Below, piece after piece: positions 40,744-49,393 of a stretch of 64,000 nt of DNA. Position 1 is the first letter of the stretch. Each line of letters opens with the position of its first letter. Origin of the DNA: an uncultured Bacilli bacterium (GTDB lineage Bacteria; Bacillota_I; Bacilli_A; RF39; UBA660); NCBI GenBank assembly GCA_934085825.1, contig CAKOHR010000002.1, positions 62,001-126,000 of the forward strand, written 5' to 3'. The notes under the pieces were generated by a model. The model worked only from the letters and a program-made list of their open reading frames with translations, was not told the origin of the DNA and made no database searches. The position numbers were made by a program, and so were the translations under genes.

Positions 40744-41665
40744 TTAAATACTCATAAATAATTTTGGCTATTATTTTTAAAGTATTATTGACCTCCTCTA
40801 TATAATTATATTGACCCCCTACTTCAATAAGTATGGTATTTTTATTAAAATCTTGGTTGTATTTTCCGTTTACACCTGGGCCTTTTTTTTCTAAAACCCC
40901 TCTACAGAGAGCAGGACTAATATTCCTTAAACGCTCACTTAAATTCTCTGCAAGTTTTAAGTTTGGCTCATAGTTGTCATGTTCAAGACCTACAACAAAC
41001 ATTACTTTAGCATATTTTTTGCCATCTATTTCAGCAACTGTTCTATCATATGAGGCTGCATCACGATGTAGATCTATAAAGAAATTTAAAGTAGGATTTG
41101 CTTTATAAGCGTTTTCTAATAGAATTCTGCTAGCTTTATAACTATATCCATACTTCCAGCCATTTGTATTTAAAACATCTATAATACTGTTTTCTTCAAC
41201 AATATTTCCTACCCCTAAATCATTTAAATATTCACCTAAAATATGACTGCCTAAGTATACTGTATTATTTATGTTAAAACTTTCTAAAAAGTTGCTATTA
41301 TAACCTTCTGTTTGATGAGTATTAAATATATAGACGATTGGTTTATCACTAACTTTAACCTCAGTTTCATCCTTTATAACTGGGGTTATTATGTCAACAT
41401 TAGTACCAGTATTAACCTTTTCTATTCCGAAAGAATATTTAAGTAAAAATTCCGTACTTGATAATCTTTTTAAGTCACTAAGATTGTAATTAGAAAAAGA
41501 ATCTTTTACTAAATAATCAATGTATGTGGTGTTATCCATTTTTAAATCAATTTTATTATATAAAAATTTAAAGGTTATTAAAAATGATAGAATTATAAAT
41601 GTAATAACAATTATTAGCTTTAATATTTGACCTTTGAAACCATTTCGGAGTTTTAATCTTTTCAT
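40721..41665 (-). CDS. spoIIP: Stage II sporulation protein P (peptidoglycan amidase)
   Basis: SpoIIP works with SpoIID and SpoIIM to thin septal peptidoglycan so that the mother cell can engulf the forespore. The protein (314 residues) has one N-terminal membrane helix (about 12-32) and the amidase domain: VYIFNTHQTEGYN near 115 with the zinc-binding His, SYKASRILLENAYKANPTLNF, DLHRDAASYDR near 190 with its conserved His/Arg, and NTILIEVGGQYN near 285 with the catalytic Glu. I start it at 41665, following GGTGAT; the open frame begins six codons upstream. The rpsT-spoIIP neighbourhood is as in Bacillus, though gpr is missing between them. Confidence 0.92.
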   Translation of the reverse strand: MKRLKLRNGFKGQILKLIIVITFIILSFLITFKFLYNKIDLKMDNTTYIDYLVKDSFSNYNLSDLKRLSSTEFLLKYSFGIEKVNTGTNVDIITPVIKDETEVKVSDKPIVYIFNTHQTEGYNSNFLESFNINNTVYLGSHILGEYLNDLGVGNIVEENSIIDVLNTNGWKYGYSYKASRILLENAYKANPTLNFFIDLHRDAASYDRTVAEIDGKKYAKVMFVVGLEHDNYEPNLKLAENLSERLRNISPALCRGVLEKKGPGVNGKYNQDFNKNTILIEVGGQYNYIEEVNNTLKIIAKIIYEYLNENEKEK

Positions 41666-41769
41666 CCTTATCACCATATTCATTATACAAAATAAAATGC
41701 ATATAATTTGTCGAAAGGAATACTTTAAATTAAATTAATTTTAGTTTATAATATTTGTAGGTGGTAATT

Positions 41770-42831
41770 TTGAGTAACTTAGTAAAATATGTTCAAGAAA
41801 ATAAAAATAAATCTTTTAAAGAATATCCATTTAATGAAATAGATGCTGCTATATATACTACTTTATCTTATATCGAGCTTTCAGGATTAATAGATAAAAA
41901 TATTACTATTAAGGATGCATATGATAAAACACAAAATAGATTTTTTCTTAAAAGTAAAAATAAATTTAAAGAAAATAATCGGGAACTTTTTAAAGAAGTG
42001 GCTCATGCTGATAGATATAAAGATAATATTATTACTAATTATAAAAAACTAGTAAATAATAATACTCAGTTTGCAGCATTAACTATTGTAGTTCCTAAAC
42101 AATTTAAATTTATTGCTTTTGAAGGAACGGAAGATGAACTAGTAGGCTGGGAAGAAAACTTTAAAATGGCATATATGTATCCTATTCCAGCACAAATGGA
42201 AGCAGTAGCATATTTAAAGGAAAATATTAAGCCGACAGATTTTGTTGTTTATGTGGGTGGACATTCTAAAGGTGGAAATCTTGCTATGGCTGCAGCTATG
42301 GAAATAAATTTTTTTAGAAGATATCAAATAGATTATATATTTAATTTTGATGGCCCAGGATTTTCCCCGGACTTAGTAAACTTTAAAGTTTTTAGAAAAA
42401 TTGAAAGAAAAATTAGAAATTATTATCCTTGTGAAAGTGTTGTGGGAATGATTTTTGAATCCTTAGGTAAAACAAAAATTATTAAAAGTAATGCTATTAA
42501 AATATATCAACATGATATTCATTCTTGGCTTATTCATGATAATAATTTTATTCAAGGTAATTTATCTAATTCATCTAAAAAAGTGCATCAAAAGATAGAT
42601 AAAATAACTAAAACATATTCAAAAGATGAAATAAAGAAATTTGTAAATACTTTTTTCTTTATTCTATATGGAGCTGGATATATTTATAAAAGTGATTTAA
42701 AAAAAATTAGTTTAGAAAAAATGAAAAATTTACTTAATGAAACTAGAAGTTTGAATGACGATGAAAGAAAATTACTCTTTAATGTATTTAAATCAATGGT
42801 AGAAAACACAAAAGGGTCAGATGTAAAGTAA
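41770..42831 (+). CDS. Alpha/beta hydrolase, DUF2974 (Mbeg1-like)
   Basis: The family is made of cytoplasmic lipase-like hydrolases with unknown natural substrates. The protein (about 353 residues) shows the nucleophile elbow VGGHSKGGNLAMAA near residue 165, with Ser as the likely nucleophile, preceded by AFEGTEDELVGWEENFKM near 120-137, as in Mbeg1-like proteins. A FNFDGPGFSPDLV stretch follows near 195. I start it at the TTG at 41770, where AGGTGG is five bases upstream; an in-frame GTG at 41761 is part of that site. It is divergent from spoIIP. No signal peptide. Confidence 0.85.
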   Translation: MSNLVKYVQENKNKSFKEYPFNEIDAAIYTTLSYIELSGLIDKNITIKDAYDKTQNRFFLKSKNKFKENNRELFKEVAHADRYKDNIITNYKKLVNNNTQFAALTIVVPKQFKFIAFEGTEDELVGWEENFKMAYMYPIPAQMEAVAYLKENIKPTDFVVYVGGHSKGGNLAMAAAMEINFFRRYQIDYIFNFDGPGFSPDLVNFKVFRKIERKIRNYYPCESVVGMIFESLGKTKIIKSNAIKIYQHDIHSWLIHDNNFIQGNLSNSSKKVHQKIDKITKTYSKDEIKKFVNTFFFILYGAGYIYKSDLKKISLEKMKNLLNETRSLNDDERKLLFNVFKSMVENTKGSDVK

Positions 42832-42918
42832 AAATTAATACTTTTTTTGCAAATAGACTTGATAAAGTGGGAAATATTTGTTAAAATTATTAAGAACAAA
42901 GGGAAGGAGCAAAGAATT

Positions 42919-43182
42919 ATGCCAAATATTAAAAGTTCAAAAAAAGCTGTTAAAGTAATTGCTAAAAAAACAGATAATAATCATGAACTAAAAATGCGTG
43001 TTCAAAACCTTATTAAAAACTGCGAAAAAGCTATTGCTGCAACTGATAAAGAAGAAGCAGACAAATTATTAAAAGATATTCAAAAATATACAGATAAAGC
43101 AGTTAGTAAAGGGTTAATAAAGAAAAATACTGCTGATAGACAAAAATCTAGATTGACACAAAAAATAAAAAATATGAAGTAA
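42919..43182 (+). CDS. rpsT: 30S ribosomal protein S20
   Basis: S20 binds 16S rRNA early in 30S assembly. The 87-residue protein is a normal S20: MPNIKSSKKAVKVIAKKTDN at the start, helical throughout, and AVSKGLIKKNTADRQKSRL near the end. AAGGAG lies ten bases before the ATG at 42919; the frame stays open 24 codons upstream, but that is not coding. The short leader shows no clear regulatory fold. It is followed by its own terminator. Confidence 0.96.
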   Translation: MPNIKSSKKAVKVIAKKTDNNHELKMRVQNLIKNCEKAIAATDKEEADKLLKDIQKYTDKAVSKGLIKKNTADRQKSRLTQKIKNMK

Positions 43183-43207
43183 CGATTGTTTACTTTATTT
43201 TTTTTTG
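43177..43207 (+). terminator. Intrinsic terminator of rpsT
   Basis: AAGTAA, loop CGATTG(T), TTACTT then TATTTTTTTTT; the stem begins in the last codon. Confidence 0.75.
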
Positions 43208-43234
43208 ATATTATATATATAAGGAGATTCAAGA

Positions 43235-44182
43235 ATGAAGAAAATAATAATACCTATCATATCTATGATTATGTTAGCTCTCACGATTATATATTTAGAT
43301 CCGATTACAGATAATTTAAGTCAATTAATTAGTAAAAAGCCCACCATTGTAGTTAAAGCTTCAAATGAATATACAAAAAACTTAAGTTATTTATATGTAC
43401 AACATACAGATGATTTTATTCCCTACTCTTATCAAGATATGCTTAATATCTTTTATACAGCTATTGATTCTGGCTTTGACGATTTTACTTTTTATTGTCC
43501 CAAAGAATATAGAAAATGTTTAAAAGATGCATCAAAAATAAGTGGTGATGAGCTTATACTTACTCATTTGAATAATTATGTTCATCCCTTTAATAGTTTT
43601 ACAAATATAAAAACTAGTATTTCGGATTCTGGTGAAATTAATTTAAAAATATTTTATTTATACAGTAAAGAAAAAATTGAAAAGATAGACAATAGAGTTA
43701 ATGAATTATTGAAAAAATTTATTAATAATAAAATGAATGATACAGAAAAAATAAAAACTATTCATGATTATATTATAAATAATACAAAATATGATGTAGA
43801 AAGAAATTTAACAACAGAAAGTAAATATTCTTCATATGATGCTTATGGGCCTCTATTCGAAGGTTATGCCACTTGTAATGGGTATACCGATTTGATGTCC
43901 ATATTTTTAACTAAAATGGGATTTGATAATTATAAAATTGCTACTACTCCAGATGAAATAAGTTATTCTGCAACTGGCCATATATGGAATGCAGTTAAAG
44001 TTGATGGTAAATGGCTACATTTAGATTTAACTTGGGATGATCCAGTAAGTAATGATGATAAAGATTATTTATTCCATACATATTTTTTAAAAACTAATGA
44101 GGAAATAGAAGCTGCTGATCAAGGCGAAACAAAAATAGAAGAACATAATTTTAATAAATTATTTTATTTAGAATTTAATTAA
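43235..44182 (+). CDS. Secreted transglutaminase-like (papain-fold) protein
   Basis: The 315-residue protein has an N-terminal membrane segment or signal peptide (about residues 3-22), a 150-residue unique region and a transglutaminase-like core. The triad is visible: Cys in EGYATCNGYTDLMSIFL near 212, His in TGHIWNAVKVDGKW near 252 and Asp in LHLDLTWDDP near 266. Such proteins are often peptidases or wall-modifying enzymes in gut Firmicutes. AAGGAGATTCAAGA precedes the ATG. A second protein with the same catalytic core, joined to leucine-rich repeats, is encoded at 55259-56425. Confidence 0.85.
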   Translation: MKKIIIPIISMIMLALTIIYLDPITDNLSQLISKKPTIVVKASNEYTKNLSYLYVQHTDDFIPYSYQDMLNIFYTAIDSGFDDFTFYCPKEYRKCLKDASKISGDELILTHLNNYVHPFNSFTNIKTSISDSGEINLKIFYLYSKEKIEKIDNRVNELLKKFINNKMNDTEKIKTIHDYIINNTKYDVERNLTTESKYSSYDAYGPLFEGYATCNGYTDLMSIFLTKMGFDNYKIATTPDEISYSATGHIWNAVKVDGKWLHLDLTWDDPVSNDDKDYLFHTYFLKTNEEIEAADQGETKIEEHNFNKLFYLEFN

Positions 44183-44183
44183 T

Positions 44184-44219
44184 AAAAGGATAAATCAAAT
44201 TTTGACCTATCCTTTTTAT
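44184..44219. terminator. Bidirectional terminator between convergent genes
   Basis: AAAAGGATA (44184-44192) pairs with TATCCTTTT (44208-44216), with A- and T-runs outside. Confidence 0.85.
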
Positions 44220-45118
44220 TATTTATTATTTTTTTCTTCCTTAACGACTTCTTTTAAAGTTGTGCCAAATGTGGCAATACCTTGAAGTTCTGATGGAACA
44301 ATTATTTTAGTTGCTTTTCCTTTAGCCATATTTTCTAAGGCTTCAAATGATTTAAGTCTTAAAACTGATTCATCTGCAGCTGCTTCTTTTAATAGTTTAA
44401 TTGATTTTGCTTCGGCTTCTTTTATCTTGAGAATAGCTTCTGCTTTACCTTCGGCAATTTTGATTTGACTCATCATTTGAGCTTCTGCTCTTAAAATTGC
44501 ACTTTCTTTTTCACCTTCAGCAATTAAAATACTTGACTTCTTTTCCCCTTCAGCTTGAAGAATTTTTTCTCTTCTTTCACGTTCAGCTCGCATTTGTTTT
44601 TCCATGGCATCTTGAATATCTCTAGGTGGTAAAATATTTTTTACTTCTACTCTATTTACTTTAATTCCCCATGGATCTGTTGCTTCATCTAAGATTGCTC
44701 TCATTTTAGTATTAATAATATCTCTACTTGTAAGTGTTTGGTCAAGTTCAAGTTCTCCGATAATATTTCTTAGTGTAGTTGCTGTTAATGACTCAATAGC
44801 ACTGATTGGATAATCTACTCCATATGTGTAAAGTTTGGCATCAGTTATTTGAAAATATACAACCGTATCAATTTGCATTGTAACATTATCTTTAGTAATA
44901 ACTGGTTGTGGGGCAAAATCTTTTACTATTTCTTTTAATGTAACTTTGTTAGATATTGCATCTATAAATGGTATTTTAAAATGTGGGCCATGTTCCCAAG
45001 TTGTATAATATGAACCTAATCTTTCTATTACATAACACTTTGATTGTGGAACTATTTTGATATTAGGTATTATTATAATTATAACAATAATTAGTATTGC
45101 GATTAATATTTGTGGCAT
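44219..45118 (-). CDS. SPFH/stomatin-like membrane protein
   Basis: Stomatin-family proteins form ring-like assemblies on the membrane and often pair with NfeD. The 299-residue protein has an N-terminal hydrophobic segment (about residues 3-20), the SPFH domain (IVPQSKCYVIERLGSYYTTW through NRVEVKNILPP, about 22-165), a long charged coiled coil (RAERERREKILQAEGEKK onward, about 175-255) and a short tail. GGAGGAGG lies upstream, inside the end of the nfeD-like gene. The order NfeD then stomatin matches the common bacterial operon. Its role in membrane domain organisation or stress is inferred. Confidence 0.92.
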   Translation of the reverse strand: MPQILIAILIIVIIIIIPNIKIVPQSKCYVIERLGSYYTTWEHGPHFKIPFIDAISNKVTLKEIVKDFAPQPVITKDNVTMQIDTVVYFQITDAKLYTYGVDYPISAIESLTATTLRNIIGELELDQTLTSRDIINTKMRAILDEATDPWGIKVNRVEVKNILPPRDIQDAMEKQMRAERERREKILQAEGEKKSSILIAEGEKESAILRAEAQMMSQIKIAEGKAEAILKIKEAEAKSIKLLKEAAADESVLRLKSFEALENMAKGKATKIIVPSELQGIATFGTTLKEVVKEEKNNK

Positions 45119-45121
45119 AAT

Positions 45122-45544
45122 TTAATCCTCCTCCTTTTTAACAATTAGCTTAACGCCATCAATTTTTAAAACTTTTACAGTGTCACCTTTTTGACACTTA
45201 TCATCGCTGATAGCACTCCATCTTTTGCCATCAACTTTAACTTCACCAACTTCATTTTTGGTGATATTTTCTGTTACAATTGCATCTGCTCCGATAATAC
45301 GATCTAAATTTATTTTAGCATTGTCTTTTGTTTTTAGTTTATTTACTATAGGCCTAGAGGCAATTAACAAAATTAAGCCTAATACAGTAAATATAGTGGT
45401 TACAACTCCAATATCATCTATGAAAAATGATAAAATCATGGCTACTATACCACTTATAACAAACCAAATAGATACCAAGTTAATAGTGACTATTTCTAAT
45501 ATACTTAAGATAATGACAAGTATAAGCCAAAAAATCCAATCCAT
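45122..45544 (-). CDS. NfeD family protein
   Basis: The 140-residue protein has three to four hydrophobic helices in the first 75 residues and a C-terminal OB-fold domain (about 85-138, GADAIVTENITKNEVGEV then VDGKRWSAISDD), as in the short NfeD proteins without protease domain. These proteins are usually cotranscribed with a stomatin, here three bases downstream. AAGGAAGTTTAT precedes the ATG. A functional link to the stomatin protein is well supported by gene pairing, but the actual activity is unclear. Confidence 0.9.
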   Translation of the reverse strand: MDWIFWLILVIILSILEIVTINLVSIWFVISGIVAMILSFFIDDIGVVTTIFTVLGLILLIASRPIVNKLKTKDNAKINLDRIIGADAIVTENITKNEVGEVKVDGKRWSAISDDKCQKGDTVKVLKIDGVKLIVKKEED

Positions 45545-45593
45545 ATAAACTTCCTTTCAGTTATATTATACAATAAATTATATTTAAAGGAAA

Positions 45594-45617
45594 GAAAAAA
45601 AGAATAGTTTCCTATTC
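45594..45617 (-). terminator. Intrinsic terminator of the DUF1292 gene
   Basis: On the minus strand GAATAG, loop GAAA, CTATTC (45617-45602), then TTTTTTTCTTTCC. Confidence 0.85.
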
Positions 45618-45620
45618 CTT

Positions 45621-45890
45621 TTATAATTCGTTTGGCAAATTTTCCACAAGTTTAGCAACGTTACTTGAAAATTCTTTTACAAGCTCAGCAAGTAAATCTG
45701 CTTCTTCTACTTTTTCTACAAAACTTTCGCCATTTTCATTTATTTCTTTGAAAACAACATATTCATCACTAGGTTCTTCTTCTTCATCTAGTATAACAGA
45801 TAAGAAATAATTATCATTTTTGAAATTTACTTTTTCAAGTAATAAGCAATTTACATCATTTTCTAAAGTAATCACACTATCAACTATCAT
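45621..45890 (-). CDS. DUF1292 family protein (YrzB-like)
   Basis: This 89-residue acidic protein follows the DUF1292 pattern: ITLENDVNCLLLEKVNF, then DNYFLSVILDEEEEPSDEYVVFKEINENG and a helical tail. The function of the family is unknown. The ATG overlaps the stop of the 599-residue gene by one base (TAATG) with GGAGGAAG upstream, so the two are expressed together. That pairing, rather than the usual yrrL/yrzL-type neighbourhood of Bacillus, is the only context clue. Confidence 0.8.
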   Translation of the reverse strand: MIVDSVITLENDVNCLLLEKVNFKNDNYFLSVILDEEEEPSDEYVVFKEINENGESFVEKVEEADLLAELVKEFSSNVAKLVENLPNEL

Positions 45891-47689
45891 TATCTTCCTC
45901 CGTGACTTTCATTAAGGTCATATTCTTCTCCAGCAATAGTATCAATTTCTGGTCTTCTTACTGGTTCTAAATTTCCATCTTGCATATTTTTATTCTCAAC
46001 AGGTTGATCTTTTCTTTCAGAGTCTAAAGATTCTACTTCATTATTCAAGCTTGCATCAAGTTGGTTTCTAAAATTTTCAAAAAGATGTGCCTTTTCTTCT
46101 TCACTTTCATTTTGTTTAGCTTTTGCTGCTAATGCTTCTTCTTTCTTTCTCTTTTGATTTTCTCTTAAATTTTTCAGCAAAGCTTTAGAATGTTCTAATA
46201 CAGCAGATCCTGTCTTTAAAAATCCATTTGCTGCTATAACAGATCCAAAACCAGGCATTGCAACATTTGGATTTTCTAAATTAACTTGAGGAACATTAAC
46301 TGCTCCACTTTCTATCATCTTGTTGCTAATTTTTTGAGCTATGGCACCGATACCAGCACCAACTATTACGCCAACTCCGATTGGAGATAATCCAATTCCC
46401 ATACCAGCAACAAGTATTCCACCTATTCCTCCATAACAAAGGATTGCTTTAACGTATGGTGCTACTTGGGCTCTACGAACTCTTTTAATTTTTAATTTTC
46501 CATTTGGAATTTTAATTTCTTTTTCAGTTTTAGATTCTTCAAGGTTTTCTGCTTTTTCTTCAGGTGTAACTTTCTTTTCTTGTTCTTTTGTTTTAACAAA
46601 AGCGCATATATATGGTGTTGAGTCGTTGGCTTTATTATTTACCCCTAGTCCTTCAGTATACTTAAATCCTTCTGGACATTTTAATTTACTTGGGTCTTCT
46701 ACTATTATACCTTCATCAGTTAATTCAATATCTGGATTAAGTCTTTTTAATTCAGATACTAAGTCATCAAAACTTTTTATATTATTTTCAGTTTTTTCTT
46801 CAGTAGCAGGCTCTTTGATTACTTCTGGAGTTTCTTCAATTTTTTCTTCAACTGGAGTTTCTTCCATTTCTTCAGAATCTTCTAGTTTTTGACTTGCTAA
46901 AGCTTTTGCAACTTCTTCTGCTTTAGTTTCATTTTTCTCTAAACCACATCTTTCACATAATTCATCAAATTCTTTTTGAGTTTTTTGTGTTTCAAAGCCA
47001 AATAATACAATTTTATCTCTAGTTTCACGAATAAATGCTGCTAATTTATCCATTTTTTCAGGTTCCATAGATAACTTTCTAAAGGCATTATCTAAAGTAT
47101 TAATAGCTTGTAATAATTCATTTTTGTATTCAACTATGTCATTGGCATTAATTGGTTTTTCGTTTAAGACTTTTTGATCATTATAAAATTTAAGAGCTTC
47201 TTCTTTAGATTTTTGTGCATGATTTAATGCATAAGACAATCTAATGGTTTCACTTGTTCTAGTGGCATCATCTATTGTCTTGTCTGTTTTAAGCTTAAAT
47301 ATTCTCATTTGAATATCTTTTAAAGTTTCTTCTCTTCCCTTTAATATTTCTTCTGCTTTTATTGTATTTCTGAAAAGTTTTGAAGATTTATCTCTTAAAT
47401 CATTTAATAAATTTTGAAATGAGGTAGCTTCAGGACTCATTTTAAAATATGCGTCATTATTTATTACTTCTTCTATTCCATCTAAACTAGCAGCTATATC
47501 TTTTCCAAATGTTTCGGCATTTACTCCTTCATCTATAGTTGCTTGTAATCCATTTAATCTGTTTATAACATCTCCAAGGTTTTCATAACCTACTTCACGT
47601 ATAAAATTAGATGTATCTTTGATTACAAAACCATTTTCGACAAGTAATGCTGTAGTTTGTTCAATATTTTTTAATTCTTCATCTGTCAT
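45890..47689 (-). CDS. Large hypothetical protein with coiled coils and a central membrane hairpin
   Basis: I do not recognise this 599-residue protein. Residues 1-260 are predicted helical and coiled (IEEVINNDAYFKM, KAEEILKGREETLKDIQMRI). An acidic linker rich in Glu, Thr and Val (about 265-300) and a beta-containing part with two Cys (about 305-365) follow. A Gly/Ala/Ile-rich stretch (about 410-450, AILCYGGIGGILVAGMGIG then GVGVIVGAGIGAIA) could be a membrane hairpin. The charged C-terminus includes ENQKRKKEEALAAKAKQNE. GGGAAAATGAATT precedes the ATG. It is cotranscribed with the DUF1292 gene. It could be a membrane-associated scaffold, but that is a guess. Confidence 0.7.
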   Translation of the reverse strand: MTDEELKNIEQTTALLVENGFVIKDTSNFIREVGYENLGDVINRLNGLQATIDEGVNAETFGKDIAASLDGIEEVINNDAYFKMSPEATSFQNLLNDLRDKSSKLFRNTIKAEEILKGREETLKDIQMRIFKLKTDKTIDDATRTSETIRLSYALNHAQKSKEEALKFYNDQKVLNEKPINANDIVEYKNELLQAINTLDNAFRKLSMEPEKMDKLAAFIRETRDKIVLFGFETQKTQKEFDELCERCGLEKNETKAEEVAKALASQKLEDSEEMEETPVEEKIEETPEVIKEPATEEKTENNIKSFDDLVSELKRLNPDIELTDEGIIVEDPSKLKCPEGFKYTEGLGVNNKANDSTPYICAFVKTKEQEKKVTPEEKAENLEESKTEKEIKIPNGKLKIKRVRRAQVAPYVKAILCYGGIGGILVAGMGIGLSPIGVGVIVGAGIGAIAQKISNKMIESGAVNVPQVNLENPNVAMPGFGSVIAANGFLKTGSAVLEHSKALLKNLRENQKRKKEEALAAKAKQNESEEEKAHLFENFRNQLDASLNNEVESLDSERKDQPVENKNMQDGNLEPVRRPEIDTIAGEEYDLNESHGGR

Positions 47690-47742
47690 AATTCATTTTC
47701 CCTTCTATTATAAGATTATCACAAAACAATAGAAATTGCAAG

Positions 47743-47762
47743 AAAAAAAGCAAAGATATTGC
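47743..47762 (-). terminator. Weak intrinsic terminator after rpmF
   Basis: On the minus strand GCAATATCTTTGC (short stem GCAA/TTGC) is followed by TTTTTTTCTTG. Confidence 0.55.
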
Positions 47763-47779
47763 ACTCTGCATTCACTTTT

Positions 47780-47968
47780 CTATTCTTCTTCGTTTGCAAC
47801 TTCAATTACAGTTTTACCATTGTAATTTCCGCATTTAGTACATGCTCTATGAGGTCTTAATGTTGCACCACATTTAGAACATTTTGTTAATGCTCCAACT
47901 TCCTTCTTTAAATGAGTTCTACGCATTCTTTTTTTTGTTTTACTTGTTCTTCTAAAAGGAACTGCCAT
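47780..47968 (-). CDS. rpmF: 50S ribosomal protein L32
   Basis: L32 is a small zinc-ribbon protein of the large subunit. The 62 residues begin MAVPFRRTSKTKKRMRRTH and contain the zinc ligands CSKCGATLRPHRACTKCG, so this is the zinc-binding C+ form. The acidic tail (VIEVANEEE) is normal. GGTGGTGAATAAAC precedes the ATG. It follows yceD by two bases, the pairing found in most bacteria. Confidence 0.97.
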   Translation of the reverse strand: MAVPFRRTSKTKKRMRRTHLKKEVGALTKCSKCGATLRPHRACTKCGNYNGKTVIEVANEEE

Positions 47969-47970
47969 GT

Positions 47971-48441
47971 TTATTCACCACCTTTAAATAATTCATTCAA
48001 CTTTTCAAATCTTGGATCTAACCCATCATCTTCATTTTTACTATTTAATTCCCAACCTTCACCTTTTAAATTGACTCCAGTTGAACTTGTAACCCTAATG
48101 GGAACTTCCAATACAATATTCTCCCATAAAAATTCAATTATATCAAGTATATTTTGACTTTTTTCAAAATATTTTTCATTATTTGCGTCATTTTCATCTA
48201 AAATTTCATCAATTTTAATAGAAAATGGATATTTTATAGGATCATTAGTTATTGCATCATTTAAGATCATTTCACCATTTACATCTAATATTATTTCTAT
48301 TTCATCAGATAAATTATACTTTATTATACCTTTAACTTTTACTTCAGATAAATCTTTTATACTTGTATTTTTATAAAAATCACTTGGTATTTTTATTTTT
48401 TCATCTAAATTAAAGGGCAATAAATTTAAATTAACTTTCAT
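47971..48441 (-). CDS. YceD family protein (DUF177)
   Basis: DUF177/YceD proteins are encoded next to rpmF in most bacteria and are needed for normal 23S rRNA accumulation in some species. The 156-residue protein has the family's features: VKVKGIIKYNLSDEIEIILDVNGEMIL near 33-60 and PIRVTSSTGVNLKGEGWEL near 118, although the conserved Cys residues of many relatives are missing. AGGTG lies seven bases before the ATG, within the end of the upstream gene (11-base overlap). Position before rpmF supports the call. Confidence 0.88.
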   Translation of the reverse strand: MKVNLNLLPFNLDEKIKIPSDFYKNTSIKDLSEVKVKGIIKYNLSDEIEIILDVNGEMILNDAITNDPIKYPFSIKIDEILDENDANNEKYFEKSQNILDIIEFLWENIVLEVPIRVTSSTGVNLKGEGWELNSKNEDDGLDPRFEKLNELFKGGE

Positions 48442-49393
48442 TATTTTTCACCTTCATTAAATAAATATAATCATTGTCTAAATTTTTCCACACCTTGGAG
48501 GTTTGTAAGTCTATTATAACATAATTATCTTCAAAACTTAAGTAAATATTATTATTTCCTAAATAAATTATATTGTCTAAGTCACTACTTAGGTTATATT
48601 GATATATTGCTCGTCCTTCAGAAACTGATATATCTTTTAATATATTTTCCTCTATAGTTATAATGCCTTCGTCTGATACAGAGTAAAATTTTCTATTTCT
48701 AATTGTTTCACTATAATATCTTTTTATATTATAAGCATTTAATTCATCATTTTTTGAATAAAATAAATATTTATCACTAATTGCAATTAATTTAACAGTA
48801 TCTGTCTCTTCGCTTGATACTATCGTTTTTTTATTCTTGCTATCCAAGTCATACTCGTATATGTCATTATTACTAAGATAATACATTTTATTATTTTTTA
48901 AAAGATAATCTTCAGCATCATCAATTGATTCTAACTGTCCACTATTATATTTTTTGTAACTTATTTTATCATTATCAGTTACCGCTAAGTAATCGTGAGT
49001 AAGACTTACGTTATCGTATTTATTAAAGAAACTGTCTAATTCATAAAAATAAAATTCATCATTCTTGCTATCATATCTTATTTCGTTTACAGCATCTGAA
49101 TAAAGTACTATTTTATTATCTATGTTAATCATATCTTTAACATCATAGAATGTTTTAACATCTAAATACTTTTCATCATCTTCGTTAATTCCATAAATTT
49201 TGTATATGCCATCTTTATCTTTAGCTACTCCGATGTAATCGTAAAGCTCACTATAATCATCACTTCTTCGTTCTATATTATTACTCTTATTTTTAATAAA
49301 AGATGATATTTTGCCAAGTAAAATTACAACTATGATGGCAATAATGATGGCTATACAACTAATTATTAATTTTTTTCTCTTTTCTGGTAACAT
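48431..49393 (-). CDS. Hypothetical membrane protein with extracellular beta-rich domain
   Basis: I do not recognise a named family. The 320-residue protein has one N-terminal membrane helix (about residues 9-28) and an extracellular part full of Asp, Tyr, Asn and Lys with repeated short strands (for example NIDNKIVLYSDAVNEIRYD, KNNKMYYLSNNDIYEYDLD, ISDKYLFYSKNDELNAYNI). The periodic Y-x-Y-D segments look like blades of a beta-propeller, as in DUF5050-type proteins. It overlaps mutL by one base (TAATG) and yceD by 11, so it lies in the same operon. Nothing links it to repair. Confidence 0.7.
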   Translation of the reverse strand: MLPEKRKKLIISCIAIIIAIIVVILLGKISSFIKNKSNNIERRSDDYSELYDYIGVAKDKDGIYKIYGINEDDEKYLDVKTFYDVKDMINIDNKIVLYSDAVNEIRYDSKNDEFYFYELDSFFNKYDNVSLTHDYLAVTDNDKISYKKYNSGQLESIDDAEDYLLKNNKMYYLSNNDIYEYDLDSKNKKTIVSSEETDTVKLIAISDKYLFYSKNDELNAYNIKRYYSETIRNRKFYSVSDEGIITIEENILKDISVSEGRAIYQYNLSSDLDNIIYLGNNNIYLSFEDNYVIIDLQTSKVWKNLDNDYIYLMKVKNNES

